From the NCBI RefSeq assembly GCF_013466985.1, contig NZ_CP059164.1:4473001-4537000 (forward strand): a DNA stretch of 64,000 nt. Reading direction: 5' to 3'. The stretch's first letter is position 1, and every line of letters starts with the position of its first letter. This DNA is from Nocardioides ungokensis. Its GTDB lineage: Bacteria; Actinomycetota; Actinomycetes; Propionibacteriales; Nocardioidaceae. The notes under the pieces are model-generated. The model did no database searches. It was given only the letters and a program-made list of their open reading frames with translations, and was not told where the DNA came from. The position numbers were made by a program, and so were the translations under genes. This document shows positions 43,105-52,218 of the stretch, piece by piece.

Positions 43105-44683
43105 GGGATCAGCACCCCGGGGTTGAGGATCCCGGTCGGGTCGAGCTCGGCCTTGACCGCCCGCAGGATGCCGACGCCGACCGGGCCGATCTCCGCGGCC
43201 AGCCACGGCTTGTGGTCGGTGCCGACCGCGTGGTGGTGGGTGATCGTGGCGCCGGCCGCGACGATGGCGTCGCTGGCGGCGGCCTTCGCGGCCTGCCACC
43301 GGCCCAGCGGGTCCTCGCCCTCCGGGGTGGCGACGGTGAAGTAGAGCGAGCAGCCCGTCTCGTAGACGTGCGAGACGTGGCACAGCACCATCGTCGGCTC
43401 GCCGAGCGCCGCCTCGAGGGCCTCCTTCACCCCGGCGTACAGCCTCTCCGCGTTGGACCAGAAGGTCGCGGTCTCCAGGGTCTCCACGAGGACACCGACG
43501 TCGAGCATCGAGTCGCGGAGGTACGGCGCGCCGAAGCGCCCGTGGGCCCACGCGCGGCCGGGCTCCTCCCCGAGCCACTCCCCACCGAGCCGGGTCAGCA
43601 CCGCGGTCACCGCCGCCTGCCGGGCCGAGGCCGCCTCGGGGTGCCCTCGTAGCCCACGATCATCAGGCACCCGCCGGCACCGGCGCCGCCGATCTCGTCC
43701 GGGCGGGCCAGGTTGATCGCGGTCTCGGTCTCGTCGGAGAGCCGGATGACCGTGGGCAGCAGGCCGGCCTGCGCCAGCGTGCGCATCGCTGCGGACCCCT
43801 CGGCGAAGGACCGCCAGCGCCACCCCTCGTAGGCCGTGACCGCGGGCAGGTGCCGGACCCGGACCGTCACCGAGGTGATCACCCCGAAGGCACCCTCCGA
43901 GCCCAGGACCAGCTGTCGCAGGTCGGGGCCCGCGGCGCTGGCCGGGGCGCTCCCGAGCACCAGCGGCCCTTGCGGGGTGGCCACCGTCAGGCCGACGACC
44001 AGGCTGTCGAAGCGGCCGTAGCCGGCGCTGGACTGGCCGCTGGAGCGGGTCGCGGCGAAGCCGCCGATCGAGGCGAACTCGAAGGACTGGGGGTAGTGGC
44101 CGAGGGTCATCGCGTGCTCGGCCAGCAGCGCCTCGGCCTCCGGGCCGCGCAGGCCGGGCTCCAGCGTCGCGGTCATGGACACCGGGTCCACCGCGACCAG
44201 GCGCTTCATCCGGACCAGGTCGAGGCTGACCACGCCGGCGTAGCCGTCGCGTCGGGCCGCGAGCCCACCGGTGACCGACGTGCCGCCACCGAACGGGACC
44301 ACCGCGAGGTGGTGCTCGACCGCGAACGCCAGCAGCGCCGCGACGTCGTCGGGACCGCCGGGCCGCACCACCGCGTCGGGGGCGTCGGAGAGGTCGCCGG
44401 CCCGGGCCCGCAGCAGGTCGGGGGTCGACTTGCCCCGGGTGCGCAGGCGACGGGTGTCGTCGTCGGTGAGCACGTGCTCCGCACCGACCAGCTCCCGCAG
44501 GGCGTCGAGCAGGGCCGGGTCGATCGCCGGCGCGGGCACGGGCGACGAGCGGACGGGCGGGTGCTCGTGGAGGCCGAAGGCGAGCTCCACGAGGCCGCGG
44601 GCGGCGTCGTTCAGGGGGGTGGCCGCGGCCGGGTCGCCCCAGCGCTGCGGGTGCATCTCGACGGCGGTCTTCTCGGGGGCCAT
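43101..44683 (-). CDS. FAD-binding oxidase, alkyldihydroxyacetonephosphate-synthase-like (frameshift at 43638-43641)
   Basis: About 527 residues after repair. N-terminal half: RPGGPDDVAALLAFAVEHHL, VVPFGGGTSVTGGLAARRDG (FAD-binding PCMH loop) and SIGGFAATRSSGQSSAGYGR. After MIVGYEGTP the frame switches to EAASARQAAVTAVLTRLGGE and ends DPTGILNPGVLIP. One base is missing in the G run at 43638-43641. AGPS enzymes make ether lipids by exchanging acyl for alkyl; Rv2251 is the mycobacterial homologue, where the reaction is unproven. The stop overlaps the DAG kinase start. Divergent from TetR by only 17 bases. Confidence 0.9.
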
Positions 44684-44703
44684 GTGTTACAGTGTGACAC
44701 ATG
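44681..44703. promoter_or_regulatory. Operator between divergent start codons (GTGTTACA-G-TGTGACAC)
   Basis: The 17 bases between the two ATG codons are an 8-1-8 dyad with one mismatch, and the start codons (CAT...ATG) continue the symmetry to 23 bp. The TetR product of the right-hand gene is the likely ligand. Confidence 0.75.
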
Positions 44704-45315
44704 ACGTCACTTCGTCACACCCCCGATCCAGGGACGGACCACGGGTCGGACCCGAGGGACGGCTACCTCGACGCCGCCCGCGACTGCATCCTCGACCTCG
44801 GCTGGCGGCGTACGACGCTGACCGAGGTCGCGCGTCGCGCCGGGGTGTCCCGGATGACGATCTACCGCACCTGGTCCGACATGCAGCAGCTGCTCGGCGA
44901 CCTGATGACCCGGGAGTGGGCCGGCGTCGTGGCGGCCACGGTCGCCGAGGAGGACCCCGGGGCGACCGCGGTCGACCGGCTGGTCGGCGACATCGTGGGC
45001 ACGGTCCGCACGCTGCGGGTCAACGAGCTGTTCCTGCGGATCGTCGAGCTCGACCCCGAGCTGCTGCTCCCCTACCTGCTCGCGCGCCGGGGCCGCTCGC
45101 AGGACGCGATCCTCGCGATGGTCGAGGAGGCCGTGCGGGCCGGCCAGGCCGCCGGGCAGGTGCGGGCGGGGACCCCGGTCGTGATCGCGCGCGCCCTGGT
45201 GCTCGCCGCGCACGGCTTCGTGCTCTCGACCCACACCATGGTGGACGACCGCGCCACCGAGACCGAGCTGGACGCCGAGCTCGCCGGCCTGCTGGCCCGG
45301 GCCCTGGCCCCGTGA
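44701..45315 (+). CDS. TetR family regulator (Rv2250c-like)
   Basis: 204 residues. HTH: DAARDCILDLGWRRTTLTEV and ARRAGVSRMTIYRTWSDMQQ. The C-terminal domain (LEQ-rich in relatives) is generic. The stop overlaps the glpD GTG (GTGA). It probably represses the divergent flavoprotein-DAG kinase genes and its own glpD operon through the dyad at 44681-44703. Starts at an ATG that directly abuts the operator, so the transcript is either leaderless or begins inside the neighbouring gene. Confidence 0.92.
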   Translation: MTSLRHTPDPGTDHGSDPRDGYLDAARDCILDLGWRRTTLTEVARRAGVSRMTIYRTWSDMQQLLGDLMTREWAGVVAATVAEEDPGATAVDRLVGDIVGTVRTLRVNELFLRIVELDPELLLPYLLARRGRSQDAILAMVEEAVRAGQAAGQVRAGTPVVIARALVLAAHGFVLSTHTMVDDRATETELDAELAGLLARALAP

Positions 45316-46889
45316 ACACGATCACCCCCGGCCTGGCCGAGGCCCCCACCGAGGTCGACCTGGTCGTCATCGGGCTCGGCATCACCGGGGCCGGGGTGGC
45401 GCTCGACGCGGTCAGCCGCGGCCTCCGGGTACTGGCCGTCGACGCCCACGACCTCGCCTTCGGCACGTCCCGGTGGTCCTCGAAGATGGTGCACGGCGGC
45501 CTGCGCTACCTCGCCAAGGGACAGCTCGGCGTCGCCCACGAGAGCGCCGTCGAGCGCGGGATCCTGATGGAGGTCACCGCACCCCACCTCGCCCGACCGA
45601 TGCCGATGGTGGTCCCGCTCAACTCGGCGGTCACCCACCTCCAGGCCGGTGTCACCCACGCGGGCCTGGTCGCCGGCGACGTGCTGCGCCGTGGCGCCCG
45701 CACCCGCCGCGAGACCCTGCCGAGGCCCCGCCGCCTCTCCGCGACCGAGACCCTGCGCCTCGCACCCGCGCTGCGTCCCGCCGGGCTGCGCGGGGGACTG
45801 CTCTCCTGGGACGGCCAGCTCGAGGACGACGCCCGGCTGGTGACCACCGTCGCCCGGACCGCCGCGTCGTACGGCGCCCACGTGCGCACACACGCCCGCG
45901 TCCTGGCCGCGACCGGCACCGAGGTCGAGCTGCGCGACGAGCTCACCGGGGCGACCCACACCGTGCGCGCCCGCGCCGTCGTGAACGCCGCCGGCGTCTG
46001 GGCCGGCAGCCTCGTCGACGAGGTGACCCTGCGGCCCAGCCGCGGCACCCACCTGGTGCTCCGCCAGGCCAGCCTGCCGGGGCTGCGCGTCTCGGTCTTC
46101 GCGCCCGTCCCCGGCGAGACCAACCGCTTCGTGCTCGTGCTCCCCCAGCCCGACGGCACGGTGTACGTCGGGCTCACCGACGAGCCGGTCGACGGCGAGA
46201 TCCCCGACGTGCCCGAGCCGTCGGAGCCCGAGATCGGGTTCCTGCTCGACGTCGTCTCCGCGGCGTTCGCCCACCAGCTCCACCGCGACGACGTGGTCGG
46301 CGCCTTCGCCGGGCTGCGCCCGCTCCTCGACCTGTCGGGCAGCGGCAGCGAGGGGGCCACGGCCGACCTCTCCCGCCGGCACGCCGTGCTCGTCTCGCGC
46401 ACCGGTGTGGTGACGATCGTCGGCGGCAAGCTGACGACGTACCGACGGATGGCCGAGGACGCCGTCGACGCGGCGGTCGCCCGGGGCGGCCTGCGGGCGG
46501 GGCCCTGCCGCACCCGCACCCTGCCGCTCCTGGGTGCCGCCCCGCGGGACGTGCTGGCGGCGCTCGAGCTGCCCGAGCGGCTGGTGCGCCGCTACGGCAC
46601 CGACGCCGCGCTGGTGCTCGCGAGCGCCCGCGAGGTCAGCGGCCTCGCCGACGACGAGCTGCTCGCCCCGGTCGCCGACGGCGTGCCGGTGACGCTCGCC
46701 GAGCTGCTCTTCGGCGTCACCCACGAGGGCGCTGCCGACGTCGACGACCTGCTCGACCGGCGCACCCGCGTCGGCCTGGTGGCCACCGACCGCGAGGCGG
46801 CCCGACCGGCCGCCGAACGTGCGCTGGAGATCGCCGGCGTCGGTGACGCCGACGGGCCAGGTCCCACCCAGACCCTCCGGGGCCGATGA
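45312..46889 (+). CDS. glpD: Glycerol-3-phosphate dehydrogenase, FAD-dependent
   Basis: 525 residues. FAD motif VVIGLGITGAGVALDAVSRG, then FGTSRWSSKMVHGGLRYLAK, DAR(L) region ending GTHLVLRQASLPGLRV, and IVGGKLTTYRRMAEDAVDAA in the C-terminal domain. It oxidises glycerol-3-phosphate to dihydroxyacetone phosphate and passes electrons to quinone at the membrane. GTG at 45312 is translationally coupled to TetR. With the AGPS-like flavoprotein and DAG kinase the cluster handles glycerolipid head groups. Confidence 0.95.
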   Translation: MNTITPGLAEAPTEVDLVVIGLGITGAGVALDAVSRGLRVLAVDAHDLAFGTSRWSSKMVHGGLRYLAKGQLGVAHESAVERGILMEVTAPHLARPMPMVVPLNSAVTHLQAGVTHAGLVAGDVLRRGARTRRETLPRPRRLSATETLRLAPALRPAGLRGGLLSWDGQLEDDARLVTTVARTAASYGAHVRTHARVLAATGTEVELRDELTGATHTVRARAVVNAAGVWAGSLVDEVTLRPSRGTHLVLRQASLPGLRVSVFAPVPGETNRFVLVLPQPDGTVYVGLTDEPVDGEIPDVPEPSEPEIGFLLDVVSAAFAHQLHRDDVVGAFAGLRPLLDLSGSGSEGATADLSRRHAVLVSRTGVVTIVGGKLTTYRRMAEDAVDAAVARGGLRAGPCRTRTLPLLGAAPRDVLAALELPERLVRRYGTDAALVLASAREVSGLADDELLAPVADGVPVTLAELLFGVTHEGAADVDDLLDRRTRVGLVATDREAARPAAERALEIAGVGDADGPGPTQTLRGR

Positions 46890-46951
46890 GTTTCCTCGTC
46901 GACGCCGGTCTGACCCACGAGGCAGACTGGACGGACGACGAGGGAGCAGCG

Positions 46952-47941
46952 ATGACCACGAGCACCGAGCTGGACGACTTTCCGACCCTGACACAGCGCT
47001 ACCAGCGCGAGCTGCTCGCGCACTGCTACCGGATGAGCGGGTCCGTCCACGAGGCGGAGGACCTGGTCCAGGAGACCTTCCTGCGTGCCTGGAAGGCCTC
47101 GGCCGACTTCGAGGGCCGCTCCTCGGTGCGGACCTGGCTCTACCGGATCGCCACCAACGTCTGCCTCACCAACCTGGAGGGCCGGCCGCGCCGGCCCCTG
47201 CCCGCCGGCCTCGGCACCGCCGACGCGATGGCCGGGGACGCCCTCGAGCAGGACCACGAGATCGCCTGGCTGGAGCCGGTCCCGGACGCCGCGGTGGTCG
47301 TCGCCGAGCGTGACTCGATCCGGCTCGCCTTCGTGGCGGCGCTCCAGCACCTCCCGGCCCGGCAGCGCGCGGTGCTGATCCTGCGCGACGTGCTGCGCTG
47401 GTCGGCCGCCGAGGTCGCGGAGGTGCTCGACACCTCGACGGCCGCGGTCAACTCGGCCCTCCAGCGCGCGCACGCCCAGCTGGCCGACCGCGGGCTGACC
47501 GAGGAGACCGTCGAGCCCCACCTGACCCAGTCGCAGCAGCAGCTCCTCGAGCGGTACGTCGAGGCCTTCTGGCGCAAGGACGTCGACACGATCGTGAGCC
47601 TGCTGACCGCCGAGGCGGTCTGGGAGATGCCGCCCTTCACGAGCTGGTTCCGCGGACCGGCGCAGATCGGCTGGCTCATCGGCAACGAGTGCCCGGGCGG
47701 CAGCCACGACATGCCGATGCTGCCGACGTCGGCCAACGGGCAACCGGCGTTCGGTCTCTACATGCGCTCGGAGGCCGGTGACTTCGTGCCGTTCCAGCTG
47801 CAGGTGCTCGAGCTCGACGGCGACCGGGTGCGGCACGTCAGCGCGTTCTTCGACCACTCGCTGTTCGCGACGTTCGGCCTTCCCGACCGGCTCCCCGCCG
47901 ACCACGCGGGGCCGGACGCAGCACCCCCGAGCGTTCGGTGA
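46952..47941 (+). CDS. ECF RNA polymerase sigma factor with SnoaL-like C-terminal domain (SigG/SigJ-like)
   Basis: 329 residues. Region 2 includes EAEDLVQETFLRAWKAS and SSVRTWLYRIATNVCLTNLE; region 4 includes LPARQRAVLILRDVLRW and SAAEVAEVLDTSTAAVNSAL. The C-terminal 120 residues (LERYVEAFWRKDVDTIVSLL; PPFTSWFRGPAQIGWLIGNE) form a SnoaL/NTF2-like domain. Such sigma factors lack a dedicated anti-sigma gene and use this domain for control. ATG at 46952 is preferred (GAGGGAG 8 bases upstream); an ATG at 46886 overlapping the glpD stop would add 22 residues. Its stop overlaps the next start (GTGA). Confidence 0.92.
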   Translation: MTTSTELDDFPTLTQRYQRELLAHCYRMSGSVHEAEDLVQETFLRAWKASADFEGRSSVRTWLYRIATNVCLTNLEGRPRRPLPAGLGTADAMAGDALEQDHEIAWLEPVPDAAVVVAERDSIRLAFVAALQHLPARQRAVLILRDVLRWSAAEVAEVLDTSTAAVNSALQRAHAQLADRGLTEETVEPHLTQSQQQLLERYVEAFWRKDVDTIVSLLTAEAVWEMPPFTSWFRGPAQIGWLIGNECPGGSHDMPMLPTSANGQPAFGLYMRSEAGDFVPFQLQVLELDGDRVRHVSAFFDHSLFATFGLPDRLPADHAGPDAAPPSVR

Positions 47942-48528
47942 GCCCCGGGCTCGACGAGGCCGTCGAGCTCCTGGACCGGGCACTGGCCTACACCCGGGTG
48001 TCGCTCGCGGCCGTCGACCAGGCATCGCTCGACCGGCCCACGCCCTGCGCGGCCTGGAACCTCGACCAGCTGCTGGACCACATGGCCGACGCCCTCGACG
48101 CCTTCACCGAGGCGGCCGGCGGCTGGGTCGAGGTACGCCGGCCGGCGCCCGCCGAGACCCGGGTCGGCACCCTCCAGGACAAGGCGTGCGCCCTGCTCGG
48201 CGCCTGGACCATGGCGGCGCCGGCCGCCGTCCTCGTCGGCGACCTCCCGGTGGAGGCGTCGCTGCTCGTGGCCGCCGCCGCACTCGAGGTGACCGTGCAC
48301 GGCTGGGACGTCGCGCAGGCCACGGGACGGCGCACGCCGGTGCCCGACGAGCTGGCCCGCGAGCTCCTCCCGGTCGCGCGTGCGGTCGTCTCGTGCTCGG
48401 ACCGCGGCGTCAGGTTCGCCGCGGAGCGACCGGCCGCGGACTCCTCGGACGCGGCCCTGCTGCTGGCCTTCCTCGGCCGCGACCTGACTGGTCCACCCGC
48501 ACGAAATCACGCGAATCGACACACATAG
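47938..48528 (+). CDS. TIGR03086 family metal-binding protein (DinB / maleylpyruvate-isomerase-like)
   Basis: 196 residues. TPCAAWNLDQLLDHMADALD, with the histidine of the DinB-like metal site, and VEASLLVAAAALEVTVHGWD (second histidine) are family marks. Actinobacterial, related to mycothiol-dependent isomerases; function unknown. GTG at 47938 overlaps the sigma factor stop, so the two are co-translated. Members often sit beside sigG-type sigma genes, where they might act on a shared stress. Confidence 0.88.
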   Translation: MSPGLDEAVELLDRALAYTRVSLAAVDQASLDRPTPCAAWNLDQLLDHMADALDAFTEAAGGWVEVRRPAPAETRVGTLQDKACALLGAWTMAAPAAVLVGDLPVEASLLVAAAALEVTVHGWDVAQATGRRTPVPDELARELLPVARAVVSCSDRGVRFAAERPAADSSDAALLLAFLGRDLTGPPARNHANRHT

Positions 48529-48556
48529 CACGTCCGGGCTTCCTAATCTGTGCGCC

Positions 48557-49678
48557 ATGCCCGCCCCCGACGAGCTGACGCTCGCGCTCGTCGACCTGCC
48601 GCACGCGCTGCTCGCCGACACCAGACTCATCGACACCGAGCTCATCAACACCGAGCTCATCGACACAGGTCTCACGGCCGCCGGTCTCACCGCCACCGGC
48701 CGGACCGACCCCGACCCGTGCGGGGCCGTGATCCGCGGCTGGCAGCTCGCCCGTGCCGGTCGCACCACCGAGGCGCTCGCCGAGCTGGACGCCGTCCGCG
48801 CGACCGGTCGGGTCTCCGGCGGCCTCGAGCACGCCCTCCTCCTTGCCGCCACCGTCGACTGCCGGCTGGCCCGCGGCGACCTCGGCGAGGCGCTCGCGCT
48901 GGGCGAGGACCTGGCGCGCCTCCGGGTGCAGCCCGGGCTGACCGGCGCCCTCGCCCACCACGCCCACGGCGAGCTGGCGGCGGCCGTCAGCGACGCCGAG
49001 CAGGCGGCCACCCACTTCGCCCTGGCAGGTCACTGTCTCGAGAGCCACGGCGACGTCCCGGCCCTGGTGCCGTGGCGCGTGGGCGCCGCCCTCGCCGCGG
49101 TGCGGCTCGGCGACCGCGCCCGGGCCACCCGGCTCGCGGGCGAGCAGCTCGACCTGGTGCAGCCGACCGGCTCGCCGTACTCCGTCGCCCTCGCGCTGCG
49201 CACCGTCGCGACCATCGACGCCGCCGCCGACTCGATCGCGCTGCTCCGCAGGGCTCGAGGCACCCTGGCCGCGCTCCCCGCCGGCCGGCTGGCCGCGCAG
49301 GTCGACACCGACCTCGCCGGCCTGCTGCTGCTCACGCCCCGTGGGGAGGGCTCGACCGAGGCGCTGGCGCTGCTCCGCTCGGCCGAGGAGTACGCCGGCC
49401 GCCAGGAGCTCTGGCCCCTGCACGGCCGGGTCCGGCGGCTGCTCGACCGGTTGGGCGAGTCCCCTCGCCGCGTCGAGGTCGAGGCCCTCGCGGCGCTCAC
49501 CGTGTCCGAGCGTCGGGTGGCGCTCCGCGCGGCCGACGGGCTGTCCAACCGCGAGATCGCCGAGGAGCTGGTGGTGACGGTGAAGGCCGTCGAGTGGCAC
49601 CTGTCGCGCGTCTACCGCAAGCTCGGCATCTCCTCACGCACCCGGCTGGCGGCCGCTCTCGGCGCCATGGCCCGCTGA
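48557..49678 (+). CDS. LuxR-type HTH regulator with TPR-like sensor region
   Basis: 373 residues. C-terminal GerE HTH: LAALTVSERRVALRAADGLS, NREIAEELVVTVKAVEWHL and RVYRKLGISSRTRLAAALG. The N-terminal 290 residues are helical, with repeated alanine/leucine patterns like the C-terminal TPR domain of large LuxR (MalT-like) regulators but without the ATPase domain. Residues 24-48 are five tandem pentapeptides (LIDTE, LINTE, LIDTG, LTAAG, LTATG). No response-regulator receiver domain. Target unknown. Confidence 0.88.
   Translation: MPAPDELTLALVDLPHALLADTRLIDTELINTELIDTGLTAAGLTATGRTDPDPCGAVIRGWQLARAGRTTEALAELDAVRATGRVSGGLEHALLLAATVDCRLARGDLGEALALGEDLARLRVQPGLTGALAHHAHGELAAAVSDAEQAATHFALAGHCLESHGDVPALVPWRVGAALAAVRLGDRARATRLAGEQLDLVQPTGSPYSVALALRTVATIDAAADSIALLRRARGTLAALPAGRLAAQVDTDLAGLLLLTPRGEGSTEALALLRSAEEYAGRQELWPLHGRVRRLLDRLGESPRRVEVEALAALTVSERRVALRAADGLSNREIAEELVVTVKAVEWHLSRVYRKLGISSRTRLAAALGAMAR
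48626..48700 (+). repeat. Five 15-bp in-frame tandem repeats in the LuxR gene
   Basis: Units begin CTCATCGACACCGAG, CTCATCAACACCGAG, CTCATCGACACAGGT and decay into CTCACGGCCGCCGGT and CTCACCGCCACCGGC. Each encodes an LxxxE/G pentapeptide (48626-48700, residues 24-48). The decay from one end suggests stepwise slippage. Confidence 0.9.
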
Positions 49679-49688
49679 CCGGGGCTGG

Positions 49689-50670
49689 TCACCCCAGCCA
49701 GGTCATCGAGCGGCCGTGCCCGTGCGTCCAAGCCATCGCGCGGCCGTCGATGCCGAGCACGAAGGTCGGCAGCTCCTCGGGCACCTCGGGCCCCGTGGCC
49801 GTCACCTCGGGGAGCACCCGCTTGCCCTCGTTGCTCACCCAGTGGCAGCGCCCCTCGGACACGAGGCCGGTCATCAGCTCGTGGAACCGGGTGCGGTCCA
49901 CCGGCTCGAGGTAGGCGATCACGGCGCTGTGGAAGACCACCACCGGTCCGTGGGCTGCTGCCTGCTCGACGAGGCCGGGCAGCTCCTCGAGCAGGTCTCC
50001 CCGCACCAGCCGGGGCGGGTCCGTGCGCGCGACCGAGATCGCCCGCTCCAGCCGCTCGCGCCGCTCGGCGTGCTCGGGCCACACGAGCGTGGTCAGCCAC
50101 GCCATCGCGTCGGCGTCGGTGACGTCGAGGGGGTTGAGGTCGATCCCCGCGCCATGCCACGTCCGGCGGCTCGGCCGGCAGCGGCGCCGGTCCGGCCACG
50201 TCGGCCGCGAGCACGGGCCCGCTGCCACCGGCGGTGACGGTGCCCTCCGCGGTGGACCAGGAGTAGCGGTAGCGGTCCGGGTAGAGGCACAGACCCGCGC
50301 TGGCCCCGACCTCCAGCAGCGCCAGCGGCTCCCCGGCACCGAGGAGGGCGAAGGCCGGCGTCAGCGTGGCCAGCCGGCCCACCTCGTTGGTCTGGGTCGC
50401 CCGCTCGAGGATGGTGGCGCGGATCCGGCCGTCGTCGCCGAGCAGCGCATCGCGCAGCGCGGCGTACGGCCCCGGTGCCGGTACGCCGTGCCAGCGCGCG
50501 GCCGCGAAGACCAGGTTGGGCTGCTGCTTGCCCTCGGGCAGCTCCCCGATCCAGGCCAGCAGCTCCGGGTCGCCCACCACACCGCGCGCCCACGCCTCGA
50601 AGCAGGGCGAGTCGGTGGCGTAGCCCGCGAAGTCGGCGTACTGGCCCGCCACGTCGGCCCAGAGGTCCAC
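49689..50670 (-). CDS. DUF2332 family protein (frameshift near 50148)
   Basis: About 327 residues after repair. N-half: MDLWADVAGQYADFAGYATD and LLEVGASAGLCLYPDRYRYS, the latter a SAM-dependent methyltransferase-like glycine loop. C-half in another frame: GIDLNPLDVTDADAMAWLTT, then VFHSAVIAYLEPVDRTRFHE and TFVLGIDGRAMAWTHGHGRS. Between WR and GIDLNP a two-base (CG) loss near 50146-50153 restores the family's WRAGxDLNP. Function unknown. GTG at 50670 is 4 bases after the aldehyde dehydrogenase stop, so both are in one operon. Confidence 0.85.
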
Positions 50671-50674
50671 CGGC

Positions 50675-52132
50675 TCAGCTCACGGGCAGGGCGACATAGG
50701 TCGTCTCGAGGTACTCCTCGATGCCCTCGAAGCCGCCCTCGCGACCGAACCCGCTGGACTTGACCCCGCCGAACGGGGCGGCCGGGTTGGACACCAGCCC
50801 GGTGTTCACCCCGACCATGCCGAACTCCAGGGCCTCCGCCAGCCGGATCGTGCGGGACAGGTCGCGGGTGTAGACGTAGGACGACAGGCCGTACTCGGTG
50901 CTGTTCGCCTGACGGATCGCCTCCTCCTCGCTGCGGAACGTCGTGATCGGCGCGACCGGCCCGAAGATCTCCTCGGTGTTGATCGCGGAGTCGGCCGGCA
51001 CGTCGAGCAGCACCGTCGGCGGGTAGAAGTAGCCGGGGCCGTCGGGGGTCTCGCCGCCGACGACGACCTTCGCGCCGTCGTGGACCGCGTCGGTCACCAG
51101 CTGGCTGACCGACTCCACCGCCTTCTCGTCGATGAGCGGCCCCACGTCGACGCCGTCGTCCTGGCCGCGGCCCAGGGTCAGCCCGCCCATCCGCTTGCCC
51201 AGCTTCTCGGCGAACTCGGCGGCGACGTCCTCGTGCACCAGGAAGCGGTTGGCGGCCGTGCACGCCTCGCCCATGTTGCGCATCTTGGCCACCATGGCGC
51301 CCTCCACGGCCGCGTCGACGTCGGCGTCCTCGAAGACCACGAACGGCGCGTTGCCGCCGAGCTCCATGCTCAGCCGCTGGAGCTGGTCGGCGGACTGCTT
51401 GACCAGCAGCCGGCCGACGCCGGTGGAGCCGGTGAAGCTGACCTTGCGCAGCCGGTCGTCGGCCTGGAGGGTCTCGCTGAACTCGCCGGTGTGCTTGGTG
51501 GTGACCACGTTCAGGACGCCCGCGGGCAGGCCGACCTCGGCCAGCGTCGCCGCCAGCGCCAGCATGGTCAGCGGCGTCTGGGCGGCGGGCTTGATCACCA
51601 TCGTGCAGCCGGCCGCGATCGCCGGACCGACCTTGCGGGTGCCCATCGCGAGCGGGAAGTTCCACGGAGTGATGAACAGGCAGGGGCCGACGGGCTTCTT
51701 GATCGTCAGCAGCCGGCTACCGCCCGCGGGTGCCTGCATCCAGCGGCCATGGATGCGGACCGCCTCCTCGGCGTACCAGCGGAAGAACTCGGCGCCGTAG
51801 GCCACCTCACCCTTCGCCTCCTTGACCGTCTTGCCCATCTCGAGGCTCATCAGGTGGGCGAAGTCGTCGGCCCGCGCCGTGATGAGCTCGAAGGCCCGGC
51901 GCAGGATCTCGCCGCGCTCTCGCGGCGGGGTGGCGGCCCAGTCGGCCTGCACGGCGACGGCGGCGTCGAGCGCCTCGACCGCGTCGGGGATCGAGCCGTC
52001 GGCGACGTCGGTGATCACCGACCCGTCGGCGGGGTCGATGACGTCGAATCGCGCGTCGTCCTCTGCCTCGCGCCAGGTGCCGCCGATGAAGAGGCCCCGC
52101 TGGTCGGGGCCGAGGAGATCGAGTCCGTTCAT
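50675..52132 (-). CDS. NAD(P)-dependent aldehyde dehydrogenase (succinate-semialdehyde dehydrogenase type)
   Basis: 485 residues. GFIGG-type start (RGLFIGGTWREAEDDARFDV), cofactor loops FITPWNFPLAMGTRKVGPAI and KVSFTGSTGVGRLLVKQSAD, general base in MELGGNAPFVVFEDADVD and nucleophile in NMGEACTAANRFLVHED. Residue order and length match GabD-like enzymes that oxidise succinate semialdehyde or similar; the exact substrate is open. ATG at 52132 is the conserved start. Divergent from EF-G2 with a 324-bp gap. Confidence 0.92.
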   Translation of the reverse strand: MNGLDLLGPDQRGLFIGGTWREAEDDARFDVIDPADGSVITDVADGSIPDAVEALDAAVAVQADWAATPPRERGEILRRAFELITARADDFAHLMSLEMGKTVKEAKGEVAYGAEFFRWYAEEAVRIHGRWMQAPAGGSRLLTIKKPVGPCLFITPWNFPLAMGTRKVGPAIAAGCTMVIKPAAQTPLTMLALAATLAEVGLPAGVLNVVTTKHTGEFSETLQADDRLRKVSFTGSTGVGRLLVKQSADQLQRLSMELGGNAPFVVFEDADVDAAVEGAMVAKMRNMGEACTAANRFLVHEDVAAEFAEKLGKRMGGLTLGRGQDDGVDVGPLIDEKAVESVSQLVTDAVHDGAKVVVGGETPDGPGYFYPPTVLLDVPADSAINTEEIFGPVAPITTFRSEEEAIRQANSTEYGLSSYVYTRDLSRTIRLAEALEFGMVGVNTGLVSNPAAPFGGVKSSGFGREGGFEGIEEYLETTYVALPVS

Positions 52133-52218
52133 GGGGCTAGCCAAGCACGTGCGGCAAACCAAGGACAGGCCTCCCGGGCTCATGGGATTCTGTGCACGTC
52201 GACCTCGGAGGGAGCACT

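Noticed and set aside
46886..46951. Longer start of the sigma factor overlapping the glpD stop
   Set aside because: ATG 46952 has a good ribosome-binding site and gives the conserved MTTSTELDDF start. The longer form is possible but adds poorly conserved residues.
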